From NCBI RefSeq assembly GCF_003933735.1, contig NZ_RSED01000001.1, positions 62,001-126,000 on the forward strand: a stretch of 64,000 bases of DNA, in the 5' to 3' direction. A model generated the notes under the pieces. That model did no database searches and had not been told where the DNA came from. It worked only from the letters and a program-made list of their open reading frames with translations. Positions 35,443 through 42,984 of this stretch are shown one piece after another. Source of the stretch: Aquabacterium soli. Lineage in GTDB: Bacteria; Pseudomonadota; Gammaproteobacteria; Burkholderiales; Burkholderiaceae_C. A program made the translations under genes and the position numbers. Numbering within the stretch: the first letter of the stretch is position 1; each line of letters starts with the position of its first letter.

Positions 35443-36723
35443 TCACTTGCAGCTGGTGCTCGTGATCGCCTTGCCCGCCAGGCGGGCCTCCAGGTAGTCG
35501 AACGCGCCCTGGAAGCCGAGGAACACCGAGGTGATGTGCTCGCCCAGCACCTGGCGGAACGTGGTGGGCACGCCCTGCTGGCAGTAGGTCGTCACGAGGC
35601 CCTTGACGTCATCCACCGGCATCACCTGGTCGAAGAGGCCGTTGTACAGGTAGGTGGGGGCGCCGGGCTTGCGCTGGCCCAGACGGTTCAGGGCCACCAC
35701 CTGCTGCACGGCGGGCACGGCCAGGATGTCGGGCACGGTGGTGTAGCTGGCCATCTTCTTGAAGGCGAAGGAGCCCACCACGTCGGGAGTGCCACCCAGG
35801 AACTGGCCGGCGCACATGTCGCGGATCTTGACCAGCATGGCCTTGCCTTCTTCGTTGGTCAGGGCATCGACATCCACCTCCGGGTAGGCGCGGCCCAGGG
35901 CCGAGACGGCGCCCATGTACAGGCCGGCGAACAGCTTGCCATCGACCTTGCGCGCCACGTTGCCCATGTCCACGGGGACGCCGCCCGCGGCCACGCCGAC
36001 GATGTTGAGCTCGGGCGCGTAGCTGCGGTAAAGCTCGTTGGCCCAGGTGCTGGCGATGGAGCCGCCCGAGTAGCCGGTGAGCACGGCCGGGGTGGCCGCA
36101 CCGCTCAGGCCCAGGGGCAGGAAGCGCTCGGCCGCGCGGATGGCGTCGAGCACGGCCTGGCCGGAGTTGCGGCCCACGGTCCACAGGGATTGCAGGCCTT
36201 CGTAATCCGGTACCACGGCCACCCAGCCCTTGTTCAGGCCACTTTGCACCAGGGCCTGCTCCAGCGCGGTGCCCTTGGCGATCTGATAAGAGGGCGCGCA
36301 GTTCAGCGTGAGCGCGTCGTAGGCCGTGTTGTAGACATAGAGCTTGCGGTTCTTGGCGGGCGCGGTGGAGGGCAGCAGCGCGGCGGTGACGGCGGCCACG
36401 GGGCGGCCCTTGTGGTCGGTGCTGCGGTACATCAGCTGCCAGGCCTGGCCCTTGACCGGGAACAGGTAGTAGGCCTTGGCGCTCATCTCGCGGTAGCGCA
36501 GCACGTCACCAGGCTGGGCAGCCTGCAGTTCGGCCTCTGAAGGCGCGGTGTAGAAGGCGTCGTCACCCGGCTTGGCCACGGGCGATGCCAGCGGGGGCCA
36601 GGCCTGGGCGGCGGCTTGTGCCACGTGGCAGGCCGCCAGCGACAGCAGCGAGGCGCCGATCCAGCGCGCGAGGAAGGCGCCGCCCAGGCGGCGGGCACCA
36701 GCAAAGCCAGGTCGTTCGAGCAT
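35443..36723 (-). CDS. secretory lipase (LIP family)
   Basis: The 426-residue protein has an N-terminal signal region (hydrophobic WIGASLLSLAACHVAQAAA) and an alpha/beta-hydrolase of the secreted lipase LIP family, which also includes fungal lipases and bacterial triacylglycerol lipases. The nucleophile is Ser in LTGYSGGSIASTW, the acid is Asp in NGLFDQVMPVDDV, and the His is in VLGEHITSVFLG. Cys residues (NCAPS; DMCAGQ; TTYCQQG; TSCK) could form disulfides outside the cytoplasm. GGAG lies seven bases before the ATG. A perfect Crp-like palindrome is 63 bases upstream. The cluster order is EAL gene, Crp/Fnr gene, lipase, AraC gene, hydrolase, all on the minus strand. Confidence 0.9.
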   Translation of the reverse strand: MLERPGFAGARRLGGAFLARWIGASLLSLAACHVAQAAAQAWPPLASPVAKPGDDAFYTAPSEAELQAAQPGDVLRYREMSAKAYYLFPVKGQAWQLMYRSTDHKGRPVAAVTAALLPSTAPAKNRKLYVYNTAYDALTLNCAPSYQIAKGTALEQALVQSGLNKGWVAVVPDYEGLQSLWTVGRNSGQAVLDAIRAAERFLPLGLSGAATPAVLTGYSGGSIASTWANELYRSYAPELNIVGVAAGGVPVDMGNVARKVDGKLFAGLYMGAVSALGRAYPEVDVDALTNEEGKAMLVKIRDMCAGQFLGGTPDVVGSFAFKKMASYTTVPDILAVPAVQQVVALNRLGQRKPGAPTYLYNGLFDQVMPVDDVKGLVTTYCQQGVPTTFRQVLGEHITSVFLGFQGAFDYLEARLAGKAITSTSCK

Positions 36724-36785
36724 GTCTTGTCTCCGTGAGGTGGTTGGTCCGGGAGTGGACTGTGCGCATGCCTGACGAAGGACGG

Positions 36786-36801
36786 TGTCGATTTATCGAC
36801 A
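36786..36801. promoter_or_regulatory. Crp/Fnr-like palindrome upstream of lipase gene
   Basis: TGTCGAT-TT-ATCGACA is a perfect 7-2-7 inverted repeat with the spacing of Crp/Fnr-family sites (TGTCG-N6-CGACA). It sits between the Crp/Fnr-type gene and the lipase gene, 63 bases upstream of the lipase ATG, so the neighbouring regulator is the likely binder. Confidence 0.6.
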
Positions 36802-36829
36802 GAGACCGGGAAACCCCGATCAAGGGTTG

Positions 36830-37564
36830 TCACTCGGGTGAGCGGATCAGGGGCAGCCAGTTCTCGAAATGCACCTTGGCCTGCAGGGCGGCCAGGTCGG
36901 TGATCTCGACCTTGTTGTAGGCCAGTTGCAGCAGGCCTTCGGCCTTCAGGCGCTGCAGGGCCTGGTTCACGGTCTGGCGCGACATGCCCAGCATGTCGGC
37001 CACCTCCTGCTGCTGAACGCTCACGCGCTGCTTGGTCTCGCCGGCGCCGGACAGGCTCGATTGCGCGAGCATCAGCAGGATGCGCGCGACGCGCAGATCG
37101 TTGGAATCGACCTTGCGCCCTTCGAGCACGAACAGGGCCAGCCGCAGCTTCTGCGTGAGCAGCAGGGCGAAGTGGAACCAGTGCTCGGGCTGGCGGGCCA
37201 GGTGCTCGCGCAGGATCACGTCGCTGAGCCACAGCACGGTGGCGGGCTGCTCGGCGCGCACATGGTGCACACGGGGCAGGCGGTCGTACAGGCCCATCTC
37301 GCCGAACCAGCTGACGGGCTCGAGGTGCACCTGGATGGATTCGTCGCCGTGCTCGCTGACGTCGAAGGCCGCGAGCCGGCCTTCCAGCGTGGCGTAGATG
37401 CCGTTGGTCGCGTCGCCGCGCGAGAACAGGCGCTGGCCTGCCTGCAGCCGGCGCGGCACGCCGATCTTGAGCAAGGCCTGCTGCAGCGAGGCAGGCAGCT
37501 CCCGGTACCAGGGGTCGGTGGCGAGGATGCCCGCCACGTCGATGCGGCCTGCGCTGTTGTCCAT
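36830..37564 (-). CDS. Crp/Fnr family transcriptional regulator
   Basis: The 244-residue protein has a cyclic-nucleotide-binding-like beta-barrel domain (about 15-130; GQRLFSRGDATNGIYATLEG, then VSWFGEMGLYDRLPRVHHVRAE), a dimerisation helix, and a C-terminal helix-turn-helix (SVQQQEVADMLGMSRQTVNQALQRLKAEGL). No Fnr-type cysteine cluster is present, so oxygen sensing by an Fe-S centre is unlikely. The position of the cAMP phosphate-binding Arg is not obviously conserved. Since the gene lies eight bases downstream of an EAL-domain gene, cyclic-di-GMP is a possible ligand, as in Clp/Bcam1349-type regulators; this is inference. Confidence 0.9.
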   Translation of the reverse strand: MDNSAGRIDVAGILATDPWYRELPASLQQALLKIGVPRRLQAGQRLFSRGDATNGIYATLEGRLAAFDVSEHGDESIQVHLEPVSWFGEMGLYDRLPRVHHVRAEQPATVLWLSDVILREHLARQPEHWFHFALLLTQKLRLALFVLEGRKVDSNDLRVARILLMLAQSSLSGAGETKQRVSVQQQEVADMLGMSRQTVNQALQRLKAEGLLQLAYNKVEITDLAALQAKVHFENWLPLIRSPE

Positions 37565-37572
37565 GGAGGGGC

Positions 37573-38997
37573 TCAGACCACGACAGGCTTGCCGGCGGCG
37601 GGGCGTGGGCGGGGGCCCTGGGCAACTGGCATGGTGGGCGGGGTGGCCACGAGTTTTTCGAACAGGTCGATGGGCAGGGGCTTGCTGAACAGGAAGCCCT
37701 GGTAGGCCGGGCAGCCGTTCTCGCGCAGCCAGGCGAGCTGCTCGGCCGTCTCCACGCCTTCGGCGATCAGCATCAGGTTCAGGCTCTGGCCCAGCGAGAC
37801 CAGCGTGCGCACGATGGCCATGTCGTTGGGATCGTTCAGCAGGTCGCGCACGAAGCTCTGGTCGATCTTGAGCTGGTCGATGGGCAGGCGCTTGAGGTAG
37901 TTCAGCGACGAGTAGCCGGTGCCGAAATCGTCGAGCGACAGGGCCAGGCCGCGGGCGCGCAGCTCGGCCATCTTGCGCACCACCTCGTCCATGTCCTTGA
38001 CCAGCAGGCTTTCGGTGAGCTCGAGCTTGAGTCGCGAGGGATCGATGCCGCTGCGCTGCACGATGTCGAGCACCTGCGGCACGAAATCCGGCTGGCGGAA
38101 CTGCGAGGCGCTGACGTTGACCGACAGCGTGAGCGCGGCGGTGCGCGGATGGCCGGCCCACTCAGCGAGTTGCGTGCAGGCCTTGCGCAGCACCCAGTCG
38201 CCGATGGGCACGATCAGGCCGGTCTCTTCGGCCAGGCTGATGAACTTGCCGGGCAGGATCATGCCGCGCTGCGGGTGGTCCCAGCGCAGCAGCGCCTCGG
38301 CGCCGATGACCTGGCCATGGCCGTGGCCGTCCTCACGGACCTGGGGCTGGTAGTGCAATGTGAAATGCCCCTGCGCCAGGGCCGTGCGCATATCGTCCTC
38401 GATGGCGTTGCGGGCCGTCACGTCGGCCTGCATGATCACCAGCACCATGGCGATGGTGAAGAAGCAGCTGGCGTTGTTGATCCAGACGCTGATCTCGCGC
38501 GCCTCGGGGGGCGGGATGTAGTCGGGGTTGGTGACGCCGAAGTCGCTGCCCGCGTAGAACAGCGCGACAGCGAAGCAGATCAAGGGCAGCACCACGCGCA
38601 GGTAGGTGTTTTCCCTGCGGAACAGCAGGAAGGAGGCCGCAGCCAGTGTGAGCAGGTGCATGTGCGCCGACCGGGGCACCCCGACGTCGGGCACGTCGAA
38701 ATAGCAGATCAGGCTGATCACCACCAGCAGGGCATGTGCCGACAGCAGGGCCGCCAGGCGGGTGCGGTTGGTCAGGGTGCAGGCCAGGGCCGCCATGCCG
38801 ACGCTGGCCAGGGCAGCGTCCATGGCCAGCAGGACCCACTTGGCCTTGAGCAGGTAGTAGGTGCCCCAGCCCAGGCCGAGGGCGATGACGATGCTGCTGC
38901 CGAACAGCAGCAACAAGGTGACCCGCCGGCGGTGCTTGTCGCTGGCGTCCAGGCCCGGCAATGGGCGTGAAAAGAAGGTGGGGCGCCTGACGGGCAT
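37573..38997 (-). CDS. membrane EAL-domain cyclic-di-GMP phosphodiesterase
   Basis: The protein (474 residues from ATG 38997; a GTG at 39054 would add 19) has about five to six N-terminal membrane segments (LLLLFGSSIVIALGLGWGTYY; LLVVISLICYF; VVLPLICFAVALFYAG; FFTIAMVLVIMQ) and a C-terminal EAL domain (about 215-455). The catalytic motifs are intact: EALLRW, LELTES, SLDDFGTGYSSLNYL, KIDQSFV, AEGVET and YQGFLFSKP. No GGDEF domain is present, so it should only hydrolyse cyclic-di-GMP. It is upstream of and co-directional with the Crp/Fnr gene (eight-base gap), which suggests a ligand/regulator pair. Confidence 0.9.
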   Translation of the reverse strand: MPVRRPTFFSRPLPGLDASDKHRRRVTLLLLFGSSIVIALGLGWGTYYLLKAKWVLLAMDAALASVGMAALACTLTNRTRLAALLSAHALLVVISLICYFDVPDVGVPRSAHMHLLTLAAASFLLFRRENTYLRVVLPLICFAVALFYAGSDFGVTNPDYIPPPEAREISVWINNASCFFTIAMVLVIMQADVTARNAIEDDMRTALAQGHFTLHYQPQVREDGHGHGQVIGAEALLRWDHPQRGMILPGKFISLAEETGLIVPIGDWVLRKACTQLAEWAGHPRTAALTLSVNVSASQFRQPDFVPQVLDIVQRSGIDPSRLKLELTESLLVKDMDEVVRKMAELRARGLALSLDDFGTGYSSLNYLKRLPIDQLKIDQSFVRDLLNDPNDMAIVRTLVSLGQSLNLMLIAEGVETAEQLAWLRENGCPAYQGFLFSKPLPIDLFEKLVATPPTMPVAQGPRPRPAAGKPVVV

Positions 38998-39137
38998 GCG
39001 TGAAGGGGACTGCGGTCTGCACCGGACAGCCCGGTACAGGTTCCCGATCCTCACACACGCCCTGACCCTTGGGCATAAGGGAGAGCGAGCGGTCCTGCCA
39101 ACAAAGTCCCGGTTTGCTCGCCCTCGGGCTGGCCGGG

Positions 39138-40427
39138 TCAGCCTTCCAGGAAGGTGCCTTCGAAGACCTTCTTGGTGATCTTGTCGGCGGCCAGGCCGCC
39201 CACCGAGGGCAGGATGCCGGCCAGCGACTCCCCGACCTTGGCGTACTGGCCCGGGTCGGCGAAGGACAGCGCCAGGTCGCTGAACACCAGCACGTTCTCG
39301 AAGACCTTCCAGCCCTTGCCCTTGAGCTTGGCCAGTTCGGCCACGCGTTTTTCGGCCACCGTGATCTTGGGCTCGGCCGTCTTGTAGCGGCTCTGGTACT
39401 CGATCACGGCGCGCAGGGCCGCGTCCACCTTCGAGGTGAAGGGGTCGAGCACGGCGTCCAGGCGCTTTTCGATCTCCTTGCGGTCCGCCGTGGCCTTGGA
39501 GGTGCCGGCCTTCTTGACCTCCTTGTCGACGTCGGCGAAGAACTTCTTGCGCGCTTCGGCGACCTTTTCGAGGATGCTGTGGAGGTTCTTGGCGGCATCG
39601 TGCGAGTTGACCTTCAGGCCCCCGAACTTGCTCTTGATGGTGCCCAGGTCATCGACCGCACCCTTGATGCTCGCCACGACGGCGAAGGGGCCGGAGGTGC
39701 CCAGGAACTGCTCCAGCAGCGCGGCGCCGGCTTCCTGGGACTTGCCCTTCTTGGTGAACTCGCCCTTGGCGTTGACGAAGCGCTGCTCGATGGTCTTGAG
39801 GTTGCCCTCCAGGCGCTTCTGCGCGGTCTCGATCTCCTGGCTGGCCGACACGATCTGCGCGCCGATGGCTGCCGTCGACTTGACCATGCCCACGATGCCG
39901 GGGATGGAGCTGGCGCCGAAGGACACCACGCCACCGGCCAGCAGACCGATGCTCACGGCCAGGCCAGCCAGGCCCGTGGTGATCTTCACGCCGATCTTGA
40001 TCTTGTACTTGGTGTAGTCCTTGCGGGCCTTGACCAGCTCGTCCCAGGCCTTCAGCACGTCCTTCTGCGCACGGTCGACGGCGATCTTGCGGGCCTCTTC
40101 GATGCCCTTGTTGACGACGGTGATCAGCTTCTCGAGCTTGTCGTTCTGGCCCGCATCCTTCAGCGTGACCGCGCCCTTGTCGGTGGCCTGCAGGTTCTTG
40201 CCGATGCGGCTGACCAGGTCTTCGTAGATCTCGTTGGCCTTGTCGACCATGATGGACTGCAGCAGCGGGTCCTTCTCCACGGCCTTGACGATGGCCTTGT
40301 CGACATCGATCTCGATGGCGAAGTTCATGCCCGTGGGCGCCTTCATGACCTTGAGCGGTCCGGCGGCGGAGGCGATCGCCTTGTCCATGATGGACGAGGG
40401 CTGGGTGATGAGCTTGAGAATGGCCAT
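39138..40427 (-). CDS. unrecognised 429-aa helical protein with central hydrophobic hairpin
   Basis: I do not recognise this protein. It has no signal peptide. Residues 35-145 and 195-365 look like long amphipathic, Lys/Ala/Glu-rich helices or coiled coils. A Gly/Ala-rich hydrophobic stretch (about 146-195, TTGLAGLAVSIGLLAGGVVS then SSIPGIVGMV) could form a membrane-inserting helical hairpin. This helical-bundle-plus-hairpin layout is seen in alpha-pore-forming toxins and apolipoprotein-L-like proteins, but no specific family motif supports such a call. AAGGAG lies five bases before ATG 40427. A 6-4-6 palindrome lies 30 bases upstream. It stands alone between a GntP permease and the EAL gene. 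Confidence 0.75.
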   Translation of the reverse strand: MAILKLITQPSSIMDKAIASAAGPLKVMKAPTGMNFAIEIDVDKAIVKAVEKDPLLQSIMVDKANEIYEDLVSRIGKNLQATDKGAVTLKDAGQNDKLEKLITVVNKGIEEARKIAVDRAQKDVLKAWDELVKARKDYTKYKIKIGVKITTGLAGLAVSIGLLAGGVVSFGASSIPGIVGMVKSTAAIGAQIVSASQEIETAQKRLEGNLKTIEQRFVNAKGEFTKKGKSQEAGAALLEQFLGTSGPFAVVASIKGAVDDLGTIKSKFGGLKVNSHDAAKNLHSILEKVAEARKKFFADVDKEVKKAGTSKATADRKEIEKRLDAVLDPFTSKVDAALRAVIEYQSRYKTAEPKITVAEKRVAELAKLKGKGWKVFENVLVFSDLALSFADPGQYAKVGESLAGILPSVGGLAADKITKKVFEGTFLEG

Positions 40428-40456
40428 GGAGACTCCTTGTTCGCGGCGACCATGAA

Positions 40457-40472
40457 CGTAACAGACGTTACG
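40457..40472. promoter_or_regulatory. palindrome upstream of the 429-aa protein gene
   Basis: CGTAAC-AGAC-GTTACG is a perfect 6-4-6 inverted repeat 30-45 bases upstream of the minus-strand ATG at 40427, a position typical of a repressor site near the transcription start. It is unlike the TCGTC-N6-GACGA dyad of the island. Confidence 0.4.
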
Positions 40473-40594
40473 AGGCGGGCGGGCTGTGAGGATCCGCCTG
40501 AACAGGAGGGTCCCTGAAGGGCCGTGGGGCGATGAGCCCCCGGCGGCCACGACAAGTTAGGGGGAACAAGATGGGCCAGGCAGTGTCGGCATGC

Positions 40595-42043
40595 CTAGAA
40601 GCTACCGACGCAGGAGCCCAGCGTGATCACGGCCACCAGCGCCACGATGGGCCCCACCACCGCCACGATGACCAGATCACGGTAGCTCTCGCGGTGGGTG
40701 CAGCCGCACACCGCCAGCAGCGACACGACCGCCCCGTTGTGCGGCAGGCTGTCCAGCGTGCCGGCGCCGATCACGGCCACGCGGTGCAGCAGGGCCGGGT
40801 CGATGCCGTGCAGGCGTGCCAGCTCAAGGTAGGTCGGGCCCAGCGCGTCGAGCGCGATGGTGAGGCCACCCGAGGCCGACCCGGTCAGCGCGGCCAGCAG
40901 GTTGGTGGACAGGGCCAGCGACACCAGGGGGCTGCCGCCCAGCCCCAGCACCCAGTCGCGCACCACCGCGAAGGCCGGCAGCGCGGCCACCACCGCGCCG
41001 AAGCCCACCAGGCTGGCCACCGACAGCACGGGCAGCGCCGCGCCGTTGGCCCCGGCGGCGACGCTGGCCTTGGGGTGGTGCAGGCGGGGCCGCTGCAGCA
41101 CCAGCAGCACGGCGATGCCGGCGGCCAGTGCCAGGATCACCGACCACACGCCGGCCACATGGCTCAGGCCGATGCCACCGAAACGGGCATCGGCCAGGTA
41201 GCTGGTGTCCAGGCGGGGCAGCAGCCACAGGCTGCACAGCAGGTTCACGGCGATGACCACGACCATGGGCAGCAGGGCACGCACGATGCCGGGCAGGTCG
41301 GGCGCGGGCGGGCGGTGCGTGAGTTCGGCCGGATCGAAGTGGGTGGCCGTGCTGCCGCGTTCCCGCACCAGCGGATCGCCCGTCGGAGGTGAGGCCAATG
41401 GGCCCGGGTCATAGCCTTCGCCGGCCTGGCGCGCTGCCCGCTGCACGCGGCCCAGCCACCACAGGCCCCAGCCGAGCATGATGGCCGCGGCCAGCAATCC
41501 CAGGCCTGGGGCCGCGAAACCCGTGGTGCCGAAGAAGGGCATGGGGATGGCGTTCTGGATGGCCGGTGTGCCGGGCAGCGCCGTCATCGTGAAAGTGAAG
41601 GTGCCCAGGGCGATGGCCGCCGGGATCAGCCGCCGCGGCAGATCGGCCACACGGAACACGGCCTGCGCCATGGGCGCCAGCACGAAGAAGGCCACGAACA
41701 GGCTCACGCCGCCGTAGGTGACCAGCGCACCGGCCAGCACCACCGCCAGGATGGCGCGCTGGGAACCCAGTAAATCGGTCAGCCATTGCGCGATGCCATG
41801 CACCGCGCCGCTGTCGTCCATCAGCTTGCCGAAGATGGCCCCTAACAGGAACAGCGGGAAGAACTGCGCCACGAAACCGCCGGCGGAGGTCATGAAGGTC
41901 AGCGTCCAGTGCGCCAGCAAGGGTTCTCCGGACAGCGCGGCCGCCACCAGCGCGCCTGCGGGCGCCAGCACCAGCACGCTCCAGCCGCGGTACGACAGCC
42001 AGACCAGCAGGCCCAGCCCGAGCAGAATGCCCAACAAGCCCAT
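40595..42043 (-). CDS. GntP family permease
   Basis: The 482-residue inner-membrane protein has about 12-14 hydrophobic segments and belongs to the GntP group (gluconate:H+ symporters and related permeases for D-serine, hydroxybutyrate or other hydroxy acids). The start MGLLGILLGLGLLVWLSYRG, the segment FFPLFLLGAIFGKLMDDSGA, and the TALPGTPAIQNAIP and NGAVVSLLAVCGCTH motifs are characteristic. A hydrophilic loop (about 195-250) with many Pro/Asp residues lies in the middle. It is transcribed away from the response-regulator gene. It is isolated from sugar-acid enzymes, so the substrate is open; an organic hydroxy acid is most likely. Confidence 0.88.
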   Translation of the reverse strand: MGLLGILLGLGLLVWLSYRGWSVLVLAPAGALVAAALSGEPLLAHWTLTFMTSAGGFVAQFFPLFLLGAIFGKLMDDSGAVHGIAQWLTDLLGSQRAILAVVLAGALVTYGGVSLFVAFFVLAPMAQAVFRVADLPRRLIPAAIALGTFTFTMTALPGTPAIQNAIPMPFFGTTGFAAPGLGLLAAAIMLGWGLWWLGRVQRAARQAGEGYDPGPLASPPTGDPLVRERGSTATHFDPAELTHRPPAPDLPGIVRALLPMVVVIAVNLLCSLWLLPRLDTSYLADARFGGIGLSHVAGVWSVILALAAGIAVLLVLQRPRLHHPKASVAAGANGAALPVLSVASLVGFGAVVAALPAFAVVRDWVLGLGGSPLVSLALSTNLLAALTGSASGGLTIALDALGPTYLELARLHGIDPALLHRVAVIGAGTLDSLPHNGAVVSLLAVCGCTHRESYRDLVIVAVVGPIVALVAVITLGSCVGSF

Positions 42044-42173
42044 TCAGAGGCCTCCGATCGCGTTCATCTTCATCTGCTTGTGTGGTCGAGGTGTTGCGTT
42101 GCAGCAAAGTCTACGGAGTCTGGCAGGCTTTGGCGAGGGCGTGGGCCGGGCGTGGCGGCCTCCAGGGAGGGGC

Positions 42174-42181
42174 TTGTTAAC
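42174..42181. promoter_or_regulatory. possible response-regulator half-site upstream of its own gene
   Basis: TTGTTAAC differs by one base from the TTGTCAAC unit that is directly repeated upstream of the giant surface protein (46536-46553). It lies 72 bases upstream of the response-regulator ATG. A second unit at ten-base spacing is not visible here. Confidence 0.25.
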
Positions 42182-42252
42182 ATCGCGGCCATGTGGCGAA
42201 ACAAGCAGTCGATCAGCGAGGCGGCGACGGGCAGGGTCGGCGGTGGCTTTCC

Positions 42253-42984
42253 ATGCGCATAGCGGTACTGGATGATGACCGGGATCACCTGGACCTGGTC
42301 TTGCAGATCATCGAGCGTGCAGGGCACGACGGCGTGGCGTTCTCCGAGGGCGCGGCGTTGGTGCGCCAGCTCCAGCGCGATGTGTTCGACCTGCTGATCG
42401 TGGACTGGCAGATGCCGGGGATGTCGGGCGTGGAGGTGGTCCGGTGGGTGCGTGCCCATCTGCAGGATCGCCTGCCCGTTCTCTTCGTGACGCAGCGCGA
42501 CGAAGAGCGGGATGTGGTCGAGGCACTGGGCTGCGGTGCCGACGATTACATGACCAAGCCGGTGCGCGTGCATGAGCTGAATGCCCGCGTGGCCGCACTG
42601 CTGCGCCGCACCTATCCCTCGTCGGCGCTGCCAGCGCTGGTGTTGGGGGGATACCGCCTGGACCTGGTGCGGCGCGAGGTGACCTACCAGGGCGAGGCCA
42701 TCGACCTCAAGCCCCGCGAGTTCGAGCTGGCGCGCTGCCTGTTCATGCAGCCTGGCCGCCTGCTGTCGCGCGATTACCTGTTGCAGACGGTGTGGGGCCT
42801 GGGCGCCCACGTGCCGTCCCGCACGCTGGACACGCACATGTCGTCCCTGCGCGCCAAGCTGGCCTTGCGCAGCGAGCGGGGCATGCGCCTGACGGCGGTG
42901 TACGGCCTGGGTTACCGGCTCGAAGAGGCCGTGGCCGACGATCCTCGCGGGCAACCCGGCTCCGAGGAGGCCCGATGCGCATGA
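42253..42984 (+). CDS. OmpR-family two-component response regulator
   Basis: The 243-residue regulator has a receiver domain (MRIAVLDDDRDHLDLV; phosphoacceptor Asp51 in LLIVDWQMPGMSG; Thr/Lys in VTQRD and YMTKPVRV) and a C-terminal winged-helix OmpR/PhoB DNA-binding domain (LKPREFELARCLFMQPGRLL, then DTHMSSLRAKL and YGLGYRLE). It is the first gene of a three-gene regulatory operon and overlaps the LysM/FecR gene by ten bases. The CHASE2 histidine kinase two genes downstream is its probable partner. Direct repeats suited to OmpR-type dimers lie upstream of the surface-protein genes. I chose ATG 42253 because the receiver strand begins there. Confidence 0.93.
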   Translation: MRIAVLDDDRDHLDLVLQIIERAGHDGVAFSEGAALVRQLQRDVFDLLIVDWQMPGMSGVEVVRWVRAHLQDRLPVLFVTQRDEERDVVEALGCGADDYMTKPVRVHELNARVAALLRRTYPSSALPALVLGGYRLDLVRREVTYQGEAIDLKPREFELARCLFMQPGRLLSRDYLLQTVWGLGAHVPSRTLDTHMSSLRAKLALRSERGMRLTAVYGLGYRLEEAVADDPRGQPGSEEARCA

